Positions 16,796-25,131 of a stretch of 64,000 nt of DNA are shown here, piece after piece. Position 1 is the stretch's first letter; every line of letters starts with the position of its first letter. Source of the DNA: Chloroflexota bacterium (lineage in GTDB: Bacteria > Chloroflexota > UBA11872 > VXNJ01); NCBI GenBank assembly GCA_026707405.1, contig JAPOWW010000021.1, positions 285,188-349,187 of the forward strand, in the 5' to 3' direction. A program made the position numbers and the translations under genes. Under the pieces are notes generated by a model, which did no database searches, had not been told where the DNA came from, and saw nothing but the letters and a program-made list of their open reading frames with translations.

Positions 16796-16877
16796 GACGA
16801 GCTGCGGCTACTTCTTCTTACGGAACGCAAAACCATAACACCAAATTCTTAAATGCCGAGTATGCGGTGACCTCCGC

Positions 16878-18374
16878 TCAGTCGACTGAAAGCAGTTCCG
16901 GCAGCTTTTTCGCGAATTCGCCGGCTTCGCTTTCGTATCTCTCGAACGGGTCTGCCAGTTCCAGGACGTGACCGCGCACCGCGATCGCGCTCCAGTCGAT
17001 CAGATAGGGAACGATGTCCCAAGCTCCGGTGGTCAGCAGGTCCCGCCAGTCCTCTATGTACTGATAGACGAGATAGAGGTTTTCGTCCCAAAGGGTCAGT
17101 TCGCCAAGACCCTGCCTCAGCTTCTTCCAGTGAATCAGCGACTCGGCTCCAAGCTCCGACAACCGTCGAACGACCTTGGACCTGCCCAAGGCTCTGGTGC
17201 CTTCGGGCGGAGTTTGCACCGCCTGGAGGACCGCCCCCGCCGGGACGAAGATCTCCATCTCCTCACGCTCTCTAAGTGTTGAATAGAGGCTGACCGCCGG
17301 GTCGATATGGTGATAGGCAAGCTCCACCTTGCAGAGGTCGTCGTCGCCCCAGCCCGACGGTGAGCCGTCGGCGAACGACTCCAGCACCTCCAGCTTCGAC
17401 ACCCAATCCACCAGTCCTCGAAGCCGCGTCGGGTCTTGTTCCAGCCCTGTCAGGACTCGCGCCCAGTTCGCAAGAGTCCAATCGGTGTCCGTATCGCGTC
17501 CGGCAAAGCGGCGCTTCGCCTCGTCAAGGTACATCCGCTGGACCGCAACCGCCGGCACCGCGCCGTGTTCGAGCGTGAAGGCCAGCCACGGCCCCTCCGT
17601 TTGCTTGGCGATGGCACGCATGGCTTGGACTGGATTTACCAGCTCGATACCCGGCGACCAGCCGCCGTCTGCAAGCTGTGCGACTAGTGCTGTGGTCCCG
17701 ATCTTGAGCGCGGTGGCGAACTCCGATCTGTTGGCGTCGCCGACTATGACGTGAAGTCGGCGGCGGGCGCCCAGCGGTTCGTCGCGCAGATTGATGATGG
17801 GACGGCCGCCGAACCGCACCCGACTGCTTTGGTCTACTTCCACGAACGCGCTGCGCTGCGCAATCTGATACTCGTAGTCCGAGCCGGGGCCATACCTGTA
17901 AAGCAGCCCGGCTCCGGCGAAGATTTGACGCGTGACGAGGAACGGCATGAGCGTGCCGACGACCTCGGGCCGCCGCGGGTTTGCCGCCAGACAGTAGTTT
18001 TCGTGATATCCGTAGGTGTTGCCGAAATAGTCGGCGTTGTTCTTGATGAAGAAGACTTTTGATCGGCTGTCGAGCTGATCCAGGGCCTGGAGCACGACCC
18101 GCTCGCCTGCCATCTCATGCGCAACTATCCCGCGAAGGGTGCGGCACTCGGGCGTCGCGTACTCGAGGTGGCCGGAGTCGATATACAGCCGGCCGCCGTT
18201 GAACAGGAATCCGCCGTTGCCGGGAGTCTCGCCCCACTCTCGCGGAGCCGGGTCGATTATTCCGAATTCACCCGTGCTGAAGACCTGGTTCTTTACGATT
18301 ATGGCGGCGTGAGCGGGCTGAAACTCGCCCGCGCTCGCAAACTCCGTTTCGGTCCCAAATAAGGCGTCCCGCAT
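16878..18374 (-). CDS. pafA: Pup--protein ligase (PafA-type)
   Basis: A 498-residue member of the Pup ligase/deamidase family, which is related to glutamine synthetase. It opens with the ATP-site motif GTETEF and has the NGGRLYIDSGHLEYATPEC block holding the catalytic Asp66. KNNADYFGNTYGYHENY, LPFLVTRQ and the RRLHVIVGDANRSEFATALK block are also typical. It lacks the Dop-specific loop between the first strand and the catalytic aspartate, and its C-terminus (LADPFERYESEAGEF) matches the PafA ending KDPFRAVDERV, so I assign it to PafA rather than Dop. It would join the C-terminal Glu of Pup to substrate lysines. It is about 45 residues longer than mycobacterial PafA, and the catalytic loop is one residue shorter, with H-L-E-Y instead of H-P-E-Y. 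It follows pup by 27 bases. Confidence 0.85.
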   Translation of the reverse strand: MRDALFGTETEFASAGEFQPAHAAIIVKNQVFSTGEFGIIDPAPREWGETPGNGGFLFNGGRLYIDSGHLEYATPECRTLRGIVAHEMAGERVVLQALDQLDSRSKVFFIKNNADYFGNTYGYHENYCLAANPRRPEVVGTLMPFLVTRQIFAGAGLLYRYGPGSDYEYQIAQRSAFVEVDQSSRVRFGGRPIINLRDEPLGARRRLHVIVGDANRSEFATALKIGTTALVAQLADGGWSPGIELVNPVQAMRAIAKQTEGPWLAFTLEHGAVPAVAVQRMYLDEAKRRFAGRDTDTDWTLANWARVLTGLEQDPTRLRGLVDWVSKLEVLESFADGSPSGWGDDDLCKVELAYHHIDPAVSLYSTLREREEMEIFVPAGAVLQAVQTPPEGTRALGRSKVVRRLSELGAESLIHWKKLRQGLGELTLWDENLYLVYQYIEDWRDLLTTGAWDIVPYLIDWSAIAVRGHVLELADPFERYESEAGEFAKKLPELLSVD

Positions 18375-18401
18375 CAGTCCGGTCGAAGCTCCCGGTTGGG
18401 T

Positions 18402-18578
18402 TTACTCGCCGCCCGGTTGCGGGGTCGGACCGGGAATCTCACGGATTATCCGCTTCACTCGCTCGTCGAGATCGTCGCCTTCCTTAGGCTTTGCCGGAGT
18501 CTCCGTCGGTTTGACGGGAGTCTCCGTCTCCATCAGCGGCGGCATGGCCTTCGACGCGCCCCTTTCTCCGTTAGGCAA
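18402..18578 (-). CDS. pup: Divergent Pup (prokaryotic ubiquitin-like modifier) ending in Gly-Gly-Glu
   Basis: A 58-residue acidic, proline-rich protein ending QPGGE. The start is a TTG whose eight bases overlap the dop stop, with GGAGG eight bases upstream; an internal ATG would give 47 residues. The N-terminal half (METETPVKPTETPAKPKEG) is disordered, as expected for the part a proteasome would engage. A single helix follows, DDLDERVKRIIREI, then a Pro-rich linker and the GGE end. Because the last residue is already glutamate, no deamidation by Dop would be needed before ligation. Identity rests on the terminal GGE, size and position between dop and pafA; the classical F-V-x-x-Y-V-Q-K-G-G tail is absent, so it is a remote member of the Pup/UBact group. 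Confidence 0.8.
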   Translation of the reverse strand: MPNGERGASKAMPPLMETETPVKPTETPAKPKEGDDLDERVKRIIREIPGPTPQPGGE

Positions 18579-20085
18579 TCCTTCCACCTCCCAGCATTCC
18601 CAGCATATCCTCCACGCTTTCCGCCCGGTTGACGATTGACTCAAGTCTACGAATTTCGGCACCCTCGATCTCGCTCAACGACAGCCGCAGTTCCTGTCCT
18701 GACGCCGAGAGCGTCACCGAGTCCCACTCCATCGCCGTTATCAGCTCTCCAAAGCGCCTTAGCAGCGCGCCCCTCACTGCCGCCCGGGTTTCGGTCGGCG
18801 GATTCGTGATTGCTGAGTTTACGTCTTCATTGTCCAGCAAACGCCGAATACGCCCGCCGTCGACCAGGGAGTCGTAAAGACTAATGTCTGGATCGACCAG
18901 ATGGTAGGACAGATCCAGCCGCCGCCGGTCAGATTTATCCAGCGGCCCCTGGAAGGACTCGATTTCCCGGTAGACCACGCGCTTCGCGGTCCAATCCAAC
19001 CGGTCGGCGGTTGCGTCGGGCCGCGTCCTAAGGAGGTCCAGCAGCTCGCGCCATTGCCGGAGAACCCAACGTGCCTCTTCGTCGTCCGAGCCGCGGTTCT
19101 CCAGAAGCTCCAGGTATGACTCAAGGATGTCGAGGGCGGTCAGCTTCCGGCGGTCTTTCAGCTCCACGGTCACGTTCAGGTCGGGGGCACGCGATATCGC
19201 CCGCACGGCTTTGACCGGGTCCTTCAGCGTGCAGTGGAACCTCCGGCCTTCCTCGACGGCGTCCAGAACCAGGCCAGTCATACCCGCTTTCAGGGCGGTG
19301 GCGTACTCGGACCGGTTGGCGTCGCCGGCGATAACGTGGAGCCGCCGGTACTTGAGGTTGTCGGCGTGCGGCTCGTCGCGGGTGTTGAATATCGGGCGGC
19401 GGGCCGTGGTGTTTATCCCGACGACTTCTTCAAAGAAGTCGGCCCGCTGGCTTATCTGAAACTCGACCCGTCCCGGCGATGGTCCCTCGGAACCGACCTT
19501 GCCGGCGCCCACGATGACCTGTCTTGCTACAAGGAAGGGAACGACGGCCGCGACGAGATCGTCGAACCGTATCGAGCGGGCCACCAGATAGTTTTCGTGG
19601 GTGCCGTAGGACCGTCCGTGGTAGTCGGTGTTGTTCTTGACGACGAGGACGTGTCCCTCGTCGGTCGAGGCGTTTCTGGCCTTCTGGCACGCCAGCAGAA
19701 TCACCTCGCCCGCCTTGTCCTGGGCGACGAGCTCTTTCAGCGAAACACACACGTCGGTGCAGTATTCCGGGTGGTTGTGGTCGTTGTAGAACCTGGCGCC
19801 GTTCGGGAGGATGGTATCCGCCAAGAGCTCCTTGCTGGAGAGCTTGCGGCTGCGCGCGTTCGAGTCTCTCAGGTCGTTTGGGTCGCGCGCCAGGCTCTTC
19901 ACCCGCTTGCCGCGCATGTCGAGCCGCGCGTCTTCGTTCGTGTAGTCCCAGCCTCGAAACGAAGGTTCCACGGCCGCGGCGCGGACTATCGTCGAGGCCT
20001 CGAAGGCAAAATCGACCTCGCTGGTGAATCCGTCGCAATTGAGACCGTATTCCGTCTCTATTCCGACCGGTCTTACCAATTCCAA
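18571..20085 (-). CDS. dop: Pup deamidase/depupylase (Dop-type)
   Basis: A 504-residue paralog of PafA. GIETEYG at the start is the ATP-site glutamate motif. The stretch from about 45 to 75 (GWDYTNEDARLDMRG and on) is the Dop loop, which PafA lacks. NGARFYNDHNHPEY contains the catalytic Asp102 with the Dop-type D-H-N-H-P-E-Y pattern. Later blocks are KNNTDYHGRSYGTHENY, INTTARRPIFNTRDEPHAD, RRLHVIAGDANRSEYATALK and NPPTETRAAVRG, all as in Dop. It cleaves Pup from proteins; with a GGE-type Pup the deamidase step would be dispensable. It is the first gene of the dop-pup-pafA operon and overlaps pup by eight bases. No proteasome (prcA/prcB) or Mpa/ARC gene is in the window. Confidence 0.88.
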   Translation of the reverse strand: MELVRPVGIETEYGLNCDGFTSEVDFAFEASTIVRAAAVEPSFRGWDYTNEDARLDMRGKRVKSLARDPNDLRDSNARSRKLSSKELLADTILPNGARFYNDHNHPEYCTDVCVSLKELVAQDKAGEVILLACQKARNASTDEGHVLVVKNNTDYHGRSYGTHENYLVARSIRFDDLVAAVVPFLVARQVIVGAGKVGSEGPSPGRVEFQISQRADFFEEVVGINTTARRPIFNTRDEPHADNLKYRRLHVIAGDANRSEYATALKAGMTGLVLDAVEEGRRFHCTLKDPVKAVRAISRAPDLNVTVELKDRRKLTALDILESYLELLENRGSDDEEARWVLRQWRELLDLLRTRPDATADRLDWTAKRVVYREIESFQGPLDKSDRRRLDLSYHLVDPDISLYDSLVDGGRIRRLLDNEDVNSAITNPPTETRAAVRGALLRRFGELITAMEWDSVTLSASGQELRLSLSEIEGAEIRRLESIVNRAESVEDMLGMLGGGRIA

Positions 20086-20211
20086 CTCCGAGGTCGATGT
20101 GCGCGTCCGGGAGTGAATTGTATCGGCGGCAAATCGAGGAACCGCGGGCCCACTGGGCGGGCGTTCAAGAGTTCAAACCGCTCCGGCATCCAATTCTCGT
20201 CTGGGCAATCG

Positions 20212-21081
20212 TCACCTGATCTCGTGGTTGTTCCCGTCGACGCAGCGCATCGTCAATAGCGTCGCGCGCGGCGGACAGTTGAACCGCAGCGGAACGACCG
20301 CCGTTCCCAGCCCGGCGGAGACGTGCGTGAGCACTCCCCTGTGGACCATCAGGCCGTAGGTCGCGGGCAGCGGATAGGTCGTATTTGTCTGCCGCGGAGG
20401 CAGCTCCGCCGGCCCCAGGATCTGCCCTCCGTGCGTGTGACCGCACAAATACAGGTCGCATCTTCGATCTCTGATCAGCTCGGCGCCATCGGGCGAATGG
20501 CCCAGAACGATGTTCGGTCGATCGCCGGACAAGCCGCGGAACGCCTTCTCCGGATCGCTGAGTCCAAGGTACGGGTCGTCCAGTCCCACGAGGTTGAATT
20601 GGCTATCCCTGACCGAAATAGTCACCGCCTCATTTATCAGGACCTTCACTCCATGCCTCGCGAACTCGTCCACGTAGCGCCGCGGCGACAGAAACTTGCC
20701 TATCTCCCCCGAGATTCGGTGTAAGTGCCTGCCGGCCCAGTGATCGTGGTTGCCGGGGACGACGTAAGTGCCAAGGGGAGACCTCAGCGACCCAATGGCC
20801 GCGGCCGCCGCCGACAAGCCCCTGGTGTTCGAAATCACGTCTCCCGTCACGACTATGAGGTCGGCTTCAATGTCCGCCAGACTGCCAATCATCGGCAAAA
20901 CCCAGTCGGTTTCGCTAGAGACGTGGGTATCCGAAATGTGCAGGATTCGCAGCCCGTGGAGCTCCTGAAGATCGGATACCGGGACGACCAGACTTTCGAC
21001 AACCATTCGCCGCGCCGCCGCCGCGCTATGTCCGACCAGCCCCAGTGCCGCCGCGAATGTGTAAAAAGCGAGCTTTTGCAC
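20212..21081 (-). CDS. Calcineurin-like metallophosphoesterase, exported or membrane-anchored (YkuE-like)
   Basis: A 289-residue protein. A hydrophobic N-terminus (FYTFAAALGLVGHSAAAA) suggests a signal anchor. The five metal-binding blocks of calcineurin-type phosphoesterases are all present: HISDTHV, VVTGDVI, VPGNHDHW, VLGHSPD and LCGHTHGGQ, so two metals would be bound. The layout fits the YkuE/LpxH-like subgroup that acts on phospholipids or UDP-diacylglucosamine-like lipids at the membrane. It is on the same strand as dop and starts the same minus-strand run, but with a 126-base gap, so it may or may not share a transcript with the pupylation genes. Confidence 0.85.
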   Translation of the reverse strand: MQKLAFYTFAAALGLVGHSAAAARRMVVESLVVPVSDLQELHGLRILHISDTHVSSETDWVLPMIGSLADIEADLIVVTGDVISNTRGLSAAAAAIGSLRSPLGTYVVPGNHDHWAGRHLHRISGEIGKFLSPRRYVDEFARHGVKVLINEAVTISVRDSQFNLVGLDDPYLGLSDPEKAFRGLSGDRPNIVLGHSPDGAELIRDRRCDLYLCGHTHGGQILGPAELPPRQTNTTYPLPATYGLMVHRGVLTHVSAGLGTAVVPLRFNCPPRATLLTMRCVDGNNHEIR

Positions 21082-21229
21082 GAAACTATGTCACCAAGCC
21101 TTTCATGCGCCGGGCAAAGCGGAACTATGCTTCAGGCGCGAAGTTGAGGTGAGCGGAACTAAATTGGACGGTACGACGGGGAGCTTACCGAGTCAAACTC
21201 TCTGATCGCCCGCCGGAGGAGTACCAGAG

Positions 21230-22300
21230 ATGGCGGATCAAGAAAACAGCCAAGGCGAATGTAACGGGGCCACTGTAGGAATCCTTACCGGCGGCGGCGA
21301 TTGCCCCGGTCTCAACGCGGCGATCCGAGCCGTCGCGCGGCGCGGCATGATGTACGGCTGGCGCGTGATTGGTTTCCGAAATGGATGGGCGGGAGTCGTC
21401 GAGCGCAATTGCATAGACCTCGGCTGGCGGTCCGTGTCGGGCATATTGCAGCAGGGCGGGACGATGCTTGGCACGTCCAGGACTGATCCGCGCAAATCGG
21501 AAGCGTCTTTCGAAAAGGTCAGATCAGTATTCGAAGAGCTGGGTCTGGAGGCCTTGGTAGCCATTGGCGGCGACGACACTCTGAGTGTGGCGCATGCCCT
21601 GGCGAAAGAGGGAAAACCTGTGATCGGCCTTCCGAAGACGATGGACAACGACGTTCAGGGCACCGACTACTGCATAGGATTCGACTCCGCCGTAACCCGC
21701 GTAATGGAAGCGCTTGACTACTTGCACACGACCGCCGCCTCGCATCACCGGGCGATGGTCGTCGAAGTGATGGGACGGCATGCCGGATGGGTAGCGGCCA
21801 TAGGAGGGCTAGCCGGCGGGGCCGATTTCATAATCGTTCCCGAAACGACCATAAGCCTGTCGAGTCTTATCGCGCATCTCGAACGCCGGCAGGCGGCCGG
21901 GCGGAGTTTCAGCATCATCGTCGTAGCCGAGGGCGCAATAGTCGACGGCCTGGAGCTCATCGAGCCTGACCTGGACGCGCGTGATGAATTCGGTCACCAG
22001 CTTCTGGGCACCAAGCAGATAGGCCAGCGCTTGGCCGAGGCGATAGAGCGCGAATCGGGGATGGAGTCAAGGGTCACCGTGCTGGGGCACGTCCAGCGCG
22101 GCGGGCCGCCGTCCGTATTCGACCGCGTGCTCGCCACCCGCCTTGGCGTCTCGGCGGCGGATATGGTCCGGGATAAGCAGTGGGGCTTCATGCCCGCGCT
22201 CCAAGGCTCCCAGATAGTGCGCGTATCGCTGGATGAGGCGACCGCCGGCAACCGAAAGCTCGACCTGGACCTGTACGAGGTCGCCGAGATCTTCTTCTAG
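21230..22300 (+). CDS. 6-phosphofructokinase, probably pyrophosphate-dependent
   Basis: A 356-residue phosphofructokinase with GGAGGAG eight bases before the ATG. GILTGGGDCPGLNA (18-30) is the phosphate-donor loop and MGRHAGW the fructose-6-phosphate site. The donor-specificity positions read GGDD (113-116) and PKTMDND (135-141). The second Asp of GGDD and Lys136 are the residues that favour pyrophosphate over ATP (ATP enzymes have GGDG or GGDN, and PGTIDND). It would therefore carry out the reversible PPi-dependent step between fructose-6-phosphate and fructose-1,6-bisphosphate, serving glycolysis and gluconeogenesis. The stop overlaps the end of accA on the other strand by four bases. Donor use is inferred from two motifs only. 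Confidence 0.9.
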   Translation: MADQENSQGECNGATVGILTGGGDCPGLNAAIRAVARRGMMYGWRVIGFRNGWAGVVERNCIDLGWRSVSGILQQGGTMLGTSRTDPRKSEASFEKVRSVFEELGLEALVAIGGDDTLSVAHALAKEGKPVIGLPKTMDNDVQGTDYCIGFDSAVTRVMEALDYLHTTAASHHRAMVVEVMGRHAGWVAAIGGLAGGADFIIVPETTISLSSLIAHLERRQAAGRSFSIIVVAEGAIVDGLELIEPDLDARDEFGHQLLGTKQIGQRLAEAIERESGMESRVTVLGHVQRGGPPSVFDRVLATRLGVSAADMVRDKQWGFMPALQGSQIVRVSLDEATAGNRKLDLDLYEVAEIFF

Positions 22301-23310
22301 CGGGACTTACCTTCCCGGACCTTAGGGCGCGGTTCGGCGTTTGACTCGTCGGTCGCGAGGTTATCGACGACGTCGCGGCCCATCGCCCTGTATTTCCGAT
22401 ACCGGCCGGCTATCAGTTCATCGGTGGATATCTTGGTCACGGCGTTCAGTTCCTCGGCGATATCCTCGGCCAAGATCTCGGCCGCCTTGGCGTAGTCTCT
22501 GTGCGCGCCCCCCAGCGGCTCGCGCACGATGCGGTCGACGACTCCTAGCTTGAGCAGATCGGTTGGAGTGAGCTTCAAAGCCTCGGCGGCCTCGGGAGCG
22601 AACTTGTGGTCCCGCCAGACGATGCTTGCGCAGCCCTCGGGAGAGGCCACGGAGTAGACGCCATATTCCTGTATCAGGACGCGGTCGCCGATTCCGAGCG
22701 CCAGCGCTCCGCCGCTGCCACCCTCGCCCGTCACCGCGACGATGATGGGAACTCGCAGCTCGATCATGCCCAGGAGATTGTCGGCTATGGCCCAGGCTTG
22801 TCCGCGCTCCTCGGCTTCCAGCACGGGGCTTGCGCCCGGAATGTCAACGAACGTGATGACCGGCAGGCCGAACTTCTCCGCCTGCCGCATTAGCCGCAAC
22901 CCCTTGCGGAAACCCTCTGGACTCGCCATGCCGAAATTGCGCTTTACGCTGTCGCGAGTCCCGCGGCCTTTTTGATGCCCAACGACCATTACCCGCTGGC
23001 CGTCGAACTTGGCCGGGCCTCCGACTATGGCCGCATCGTCGCCAAAACGCCTGTCGCCGTGCAGTTCGATGAAATCGGAGAAAATATGGTCGATGTAGTC
23101 CAGCGTATGCGGCCGGTCGGGATGCCTGGCCAGTTGAACCCGGTCCCACGCGCTGAGCGCCGAAAACACCTGCAAGGTGCTCTGCTCGAGTTTGTCTTCC
23201 AAGTCCGCCAGCCGCCCGTCGCTCCCACCATCGGAAGTGCCGGACTCCTTGACTTTATCGATTTCGCCGCGGAGCTTGTCCAGGTCTTTCTCGAACGAGA
23301 GGACGGCCAT
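22297..23310 (-). CDS. accA: Acetyl-CoA carboxylase carboxyltransferase subunit alpha
   Basis: A 337-residue protein. The N-terminal coiled part (FEKDLDKLRGEIDKVKESG, a variable linker, then LEDKLEQSTLQVFSALSAWDRVQLARHPDRP) leads into the crotonase-fold domain with HGDRRFGDDAAIVGG, MVVGHQKGRGTRD and the carboxybiotin/CoA-binding GASPVLEAEERGQAWAI. EGGSGGALALG is the conserved oxyanion-hole glycine block. It pairs with AccD to transfer the carboxyl group from biotin to acetyl-CoA for fatty-acid synthesis. Its ATG touches the accD stop (TAAATG), so the two are translated together. Biotin carboxylase and carrier genes are not in the window. Confidence 0.95.
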   Translation of the reverse strand: MAVLSFEKDLDKLRGEIDKVKESGTSDGGSDGRLADLEDKLEQSTLQVFSALSAWDRVQLARHPDRPHTLDYIDHIFSDFIELHGDRRFGDDAAIVGGPAKFDGQRVMVVGHQKGRGTRDSVKRNFGMASPEGFRKGLRLMRQAEKFGLPVITFVDIPGASPVLEAEERGQAWAIADNLLGMIELRVPIIVAVTGEGGSGGALALGIGDRVLIQEYGVYSVASPEGCASIVWRDHKFAPEAAEALKLTPTDLLKLGVVDRIVREPLGGAHRDYAKAAEILAEDIAEELNAVTKISTDELIAGRYRKYRAMGRDVVDNLATDESNAEPRPKVREGKSR

Positions 23311-24225
23311 TTATGTCTTGGTGGTGGATGCGGCCGGTCTGATCTTCACCTGGATTTCTTCAACTTCGTTGACCCGGTCCGACCGCTCGTCCGGCCCCAC
23401 GAAGATATCGAACAGCTTGATGATCATGCCCCTCAACGCCCGCCGTTCGACCACCAGGTCGATCATTCCATGCTCCTGCATGAACTCGGCGCTCTGTGCG
23501 TTCTCGGGCAGCTTTTGCTTGACGATCTGTTCGATCAGCCGTCTGCCGGTGAAACCGACCGTCGCTCCGGGTTCCGCGATTACAACATCTGCAAGCGATG
23601 CGAAACTCGCAGTGACGCCCGCCAGCGTCGGATCGGTCATCACCGACAGGTAACACAAGCTGGCCGCGTGGAAGCGGCTTAGGGCGGCGGAAGTCTTGGC
23701 CATCTGCATCAGCGACAGCATCCCCTCCTGCATCCGGGCGCCGCCCGAGCAGGACACGATTACCAGCGGCAGGCGGCGCTCGGTCGCCAGCTCGATGGCC
23801 AGCGTGATCTTCTCGCCGACCACGGAGCCCATGGACGCTCCCAGAAATCGAAAGTCGATTACCGCGATCGACACCGGGCGGCCCTCCATGGTGCCAAGCC
23901 CGCATATGACCGCTTCCCGCAGTCCGGTCGAGTCGCGATACCGCTCTAGATGATCGTCGTAAGTCAGGTTCCCACGGACGAAGCCCAACGGGTCGGTGGA
24001 GACCATGTCGGGGGCGATTTGCTGAAAACCGTCCATCGAGTCGACGAGCATCTCGAGTCGCTCGTGCGCCGTCAGGCGCTCGTGCAGTCCGCACTTTTGA
24101 CAGACTTTCAGAGAAACCACGAACTCGCGCCGGTAGCTCATGTGGCCGCACTTCCGGCACTTGATCCACAGATCGTCGGGCTGGCCCCGCCCCGCCCGGC
24201 CGCGTCTGCGCAATATCTTTTTCAT
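23311..24225 (-). CDS. accD: Acetyl-CoA carboxylase carboxyltransferase subunit beta
   Basis: A 304-residue protein with the AccD four-cysteine zinc ribbon at C23, C26, C42 and C45 (CRKC and CQKC). After it come GFQQIAPDM, DPLGFVRGNLTYDDH, the segment FRFLGASMGSVVGEKI and SCSGGARMQEGMLSLMQMAK, the typical carboxyltransferase core. It forms the heterotetramer with AccA in the cytoplasm. It is the first gene of an accD-accA pair; a plausible promoter is 137 bases upstream. The ribosome site is weak. Confidence 0.95.
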   Translation of the reverse strand: MKKILRRRGRAGRGQPDDLWIKCRKCGHMSYRREFVVSLKVCQKCGLHERLTAHERLEMLVDSMDGFQQIAPDMVSTDPLGFVRGNLTYDDHLERYRDSTGLREAVICGLGTMEGRPVSIAVIDFRFLGASMGSVVGEKITLAIELATERRLPLVIVSCSGGARMQEGMLSLMQMAKTSAALSRFHAASLCYLSVMTDPTLAGVTASFASLADVVIAEPGATVGFTGRRLIEQIVKQKLPENAQSAEFMQEHGMIDLVVERRALRGMIIKLFDIFVGPDERSDRVNEVEEIQVKIRPAASTTKT

Positions 24226-24361
24226 TTACGGATCGCCGCCGCGCCCGGGTCTGTAGAGCGGACTCTTGAGCGCGGGATGACGCGAGTTCAGAGCTGATTC
24301 CTCCCGGTATCCGATGCGAAACACCTTCCTCTTGGCCGCAATCGAATCCCCAACTTAGTCG

Positions 24362-24391
24362 AATATACGTAACTTGAGACCAAAATGGGAA
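24362..24391 (-). promoter_or_regulatory. Probable promoter of accD-accA
   Basis: On the minus strand TTCCCA (complement of 24386-24391) and TATATT (complement of 24362-24367) are spaced by 18 bases, in an AT-rich stretch upstream of accD. The leader would be about 130 bases long. Confidence 0.4.
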
Positions 24392-24435
24392 CCAAGCCTA
24401 ACGGAATTCCACCCAACTGACCGACTTTTCATGCG

Positions 24436-25131
24436 TCATCCGCGTGCCACGACCGCCGCCCTGACGGAAGAAGCGCCAGCCTTTCGAGCCGCTTTCGCGC
24501 AGGCTTCGAGCGTTGCGCCTGTCGTCGAGAGATCGTCCACAAGCAAGACGTCTTTGCCCTGAAGGTCTGCCGAGCCGGTGCCGAAAGCGCCGCGTACATT
24601 GGCTAAGCGTTGCTTGAGATTTTGCCTCGTCTGGGGAGCGGTGTCCCGCAGACGCTCGAGTCCGTTGGGCTCGTATCCAAGCCCCAGCTCCTCGGATATG
24701 CGCTTGCCGAGAAGCGCGCTCTGGTTGTATCCCCTCCACTTTTGCCTGTTGCGGTGCAGGGGCACCGGCGTCACCACGAAGTCGTCGACCGCCTCCTCGC
24801 GAAGCCTTCTGGCCAGCAGATCGCCAAGAGTTTCGGCGAGGAACCGCTGATTGTTGTACTTGAACCTGATTATGGCGTCCCGTAGAGGTCCGGAGTAGAC
24901 GGCCGCGGCATAGACGCGTCCGAGACTGTGGCGCGCGGCGTTGCATCTGCCGCAGATGTCGGCAAAATCAAGCAGACGGTTGCAAATCCTGCAATCGGAA
25001 CCTGTTATCGGCACTATTTCCGCTCGGCAGTGCGGACAAATCGGGTATCCCAACCGCCCGCATCCTGGACAAACCGGCGGAAACAGGAACTCGAGGGTCA
25101 GACCGCTAGCCTGTCGAAGCCACACCTTCAT
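24436..25131 (-). CDS. comF: ComF-family phosphoribosyltransferase-like protein
   Basis: A 231-residue protein. The N-terminal zinc finger has two pairs of cysteines in PPVCPGCG and YPICPHC and a second set in CRICNRL and ICGRCN. The C-terminal PRTase domain contains VTPVPLHRNRQKWRGYNQSA, the typical ComF loop, and the ribose-phosphate site VLLVDDLSTTGATLEACAKA. ComF proteins take part in DNA uptake, probably as helpers of the ComFA translocase; here the com genes are not in the window. It overlaps the end of the ClpC-like gene by 26 bases on the same strand, so both may be co-expressed. Confidence 0.88.
   Translation of the reverse strand: MKVWLRQASGLTLEFLFPPVCPGCGRLGYPICPHCRAEIVPITGSDCRICNRLLDFADICGRCNAARHSLGRVYAAAVYSGPLRDAIIRFKYNNQRFLAETLGDLLARRLREEAVDDFVVTPVPLHRNRQKWRGYNQSALLGKRISEELGLGYEPNGLERLRDTAPQTRQNLKQRLANVRGAFGTGSADLQGKDVLLVDDLSTTGATLEACAKAARKAGASSVRAAVVARG

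Noticed and set aside
16670..16877. tRNA gene near the structured region
   Set aside because: The hairpin lacks an acceptor stem, anticodon loop and TPsiC sequence.
16878..18374. Assignment of this protein as Dop
   Set aside because: It lacks the Dop loop and its C-terminus matches PafA; the protein at 18571-20085 has the loop.
18579..18662. Longer Pup reading with 28 extra residues
   Set aside because: It would overlap dop by 92 bases; the TTG at 18578 has GGAGG at the right distance.
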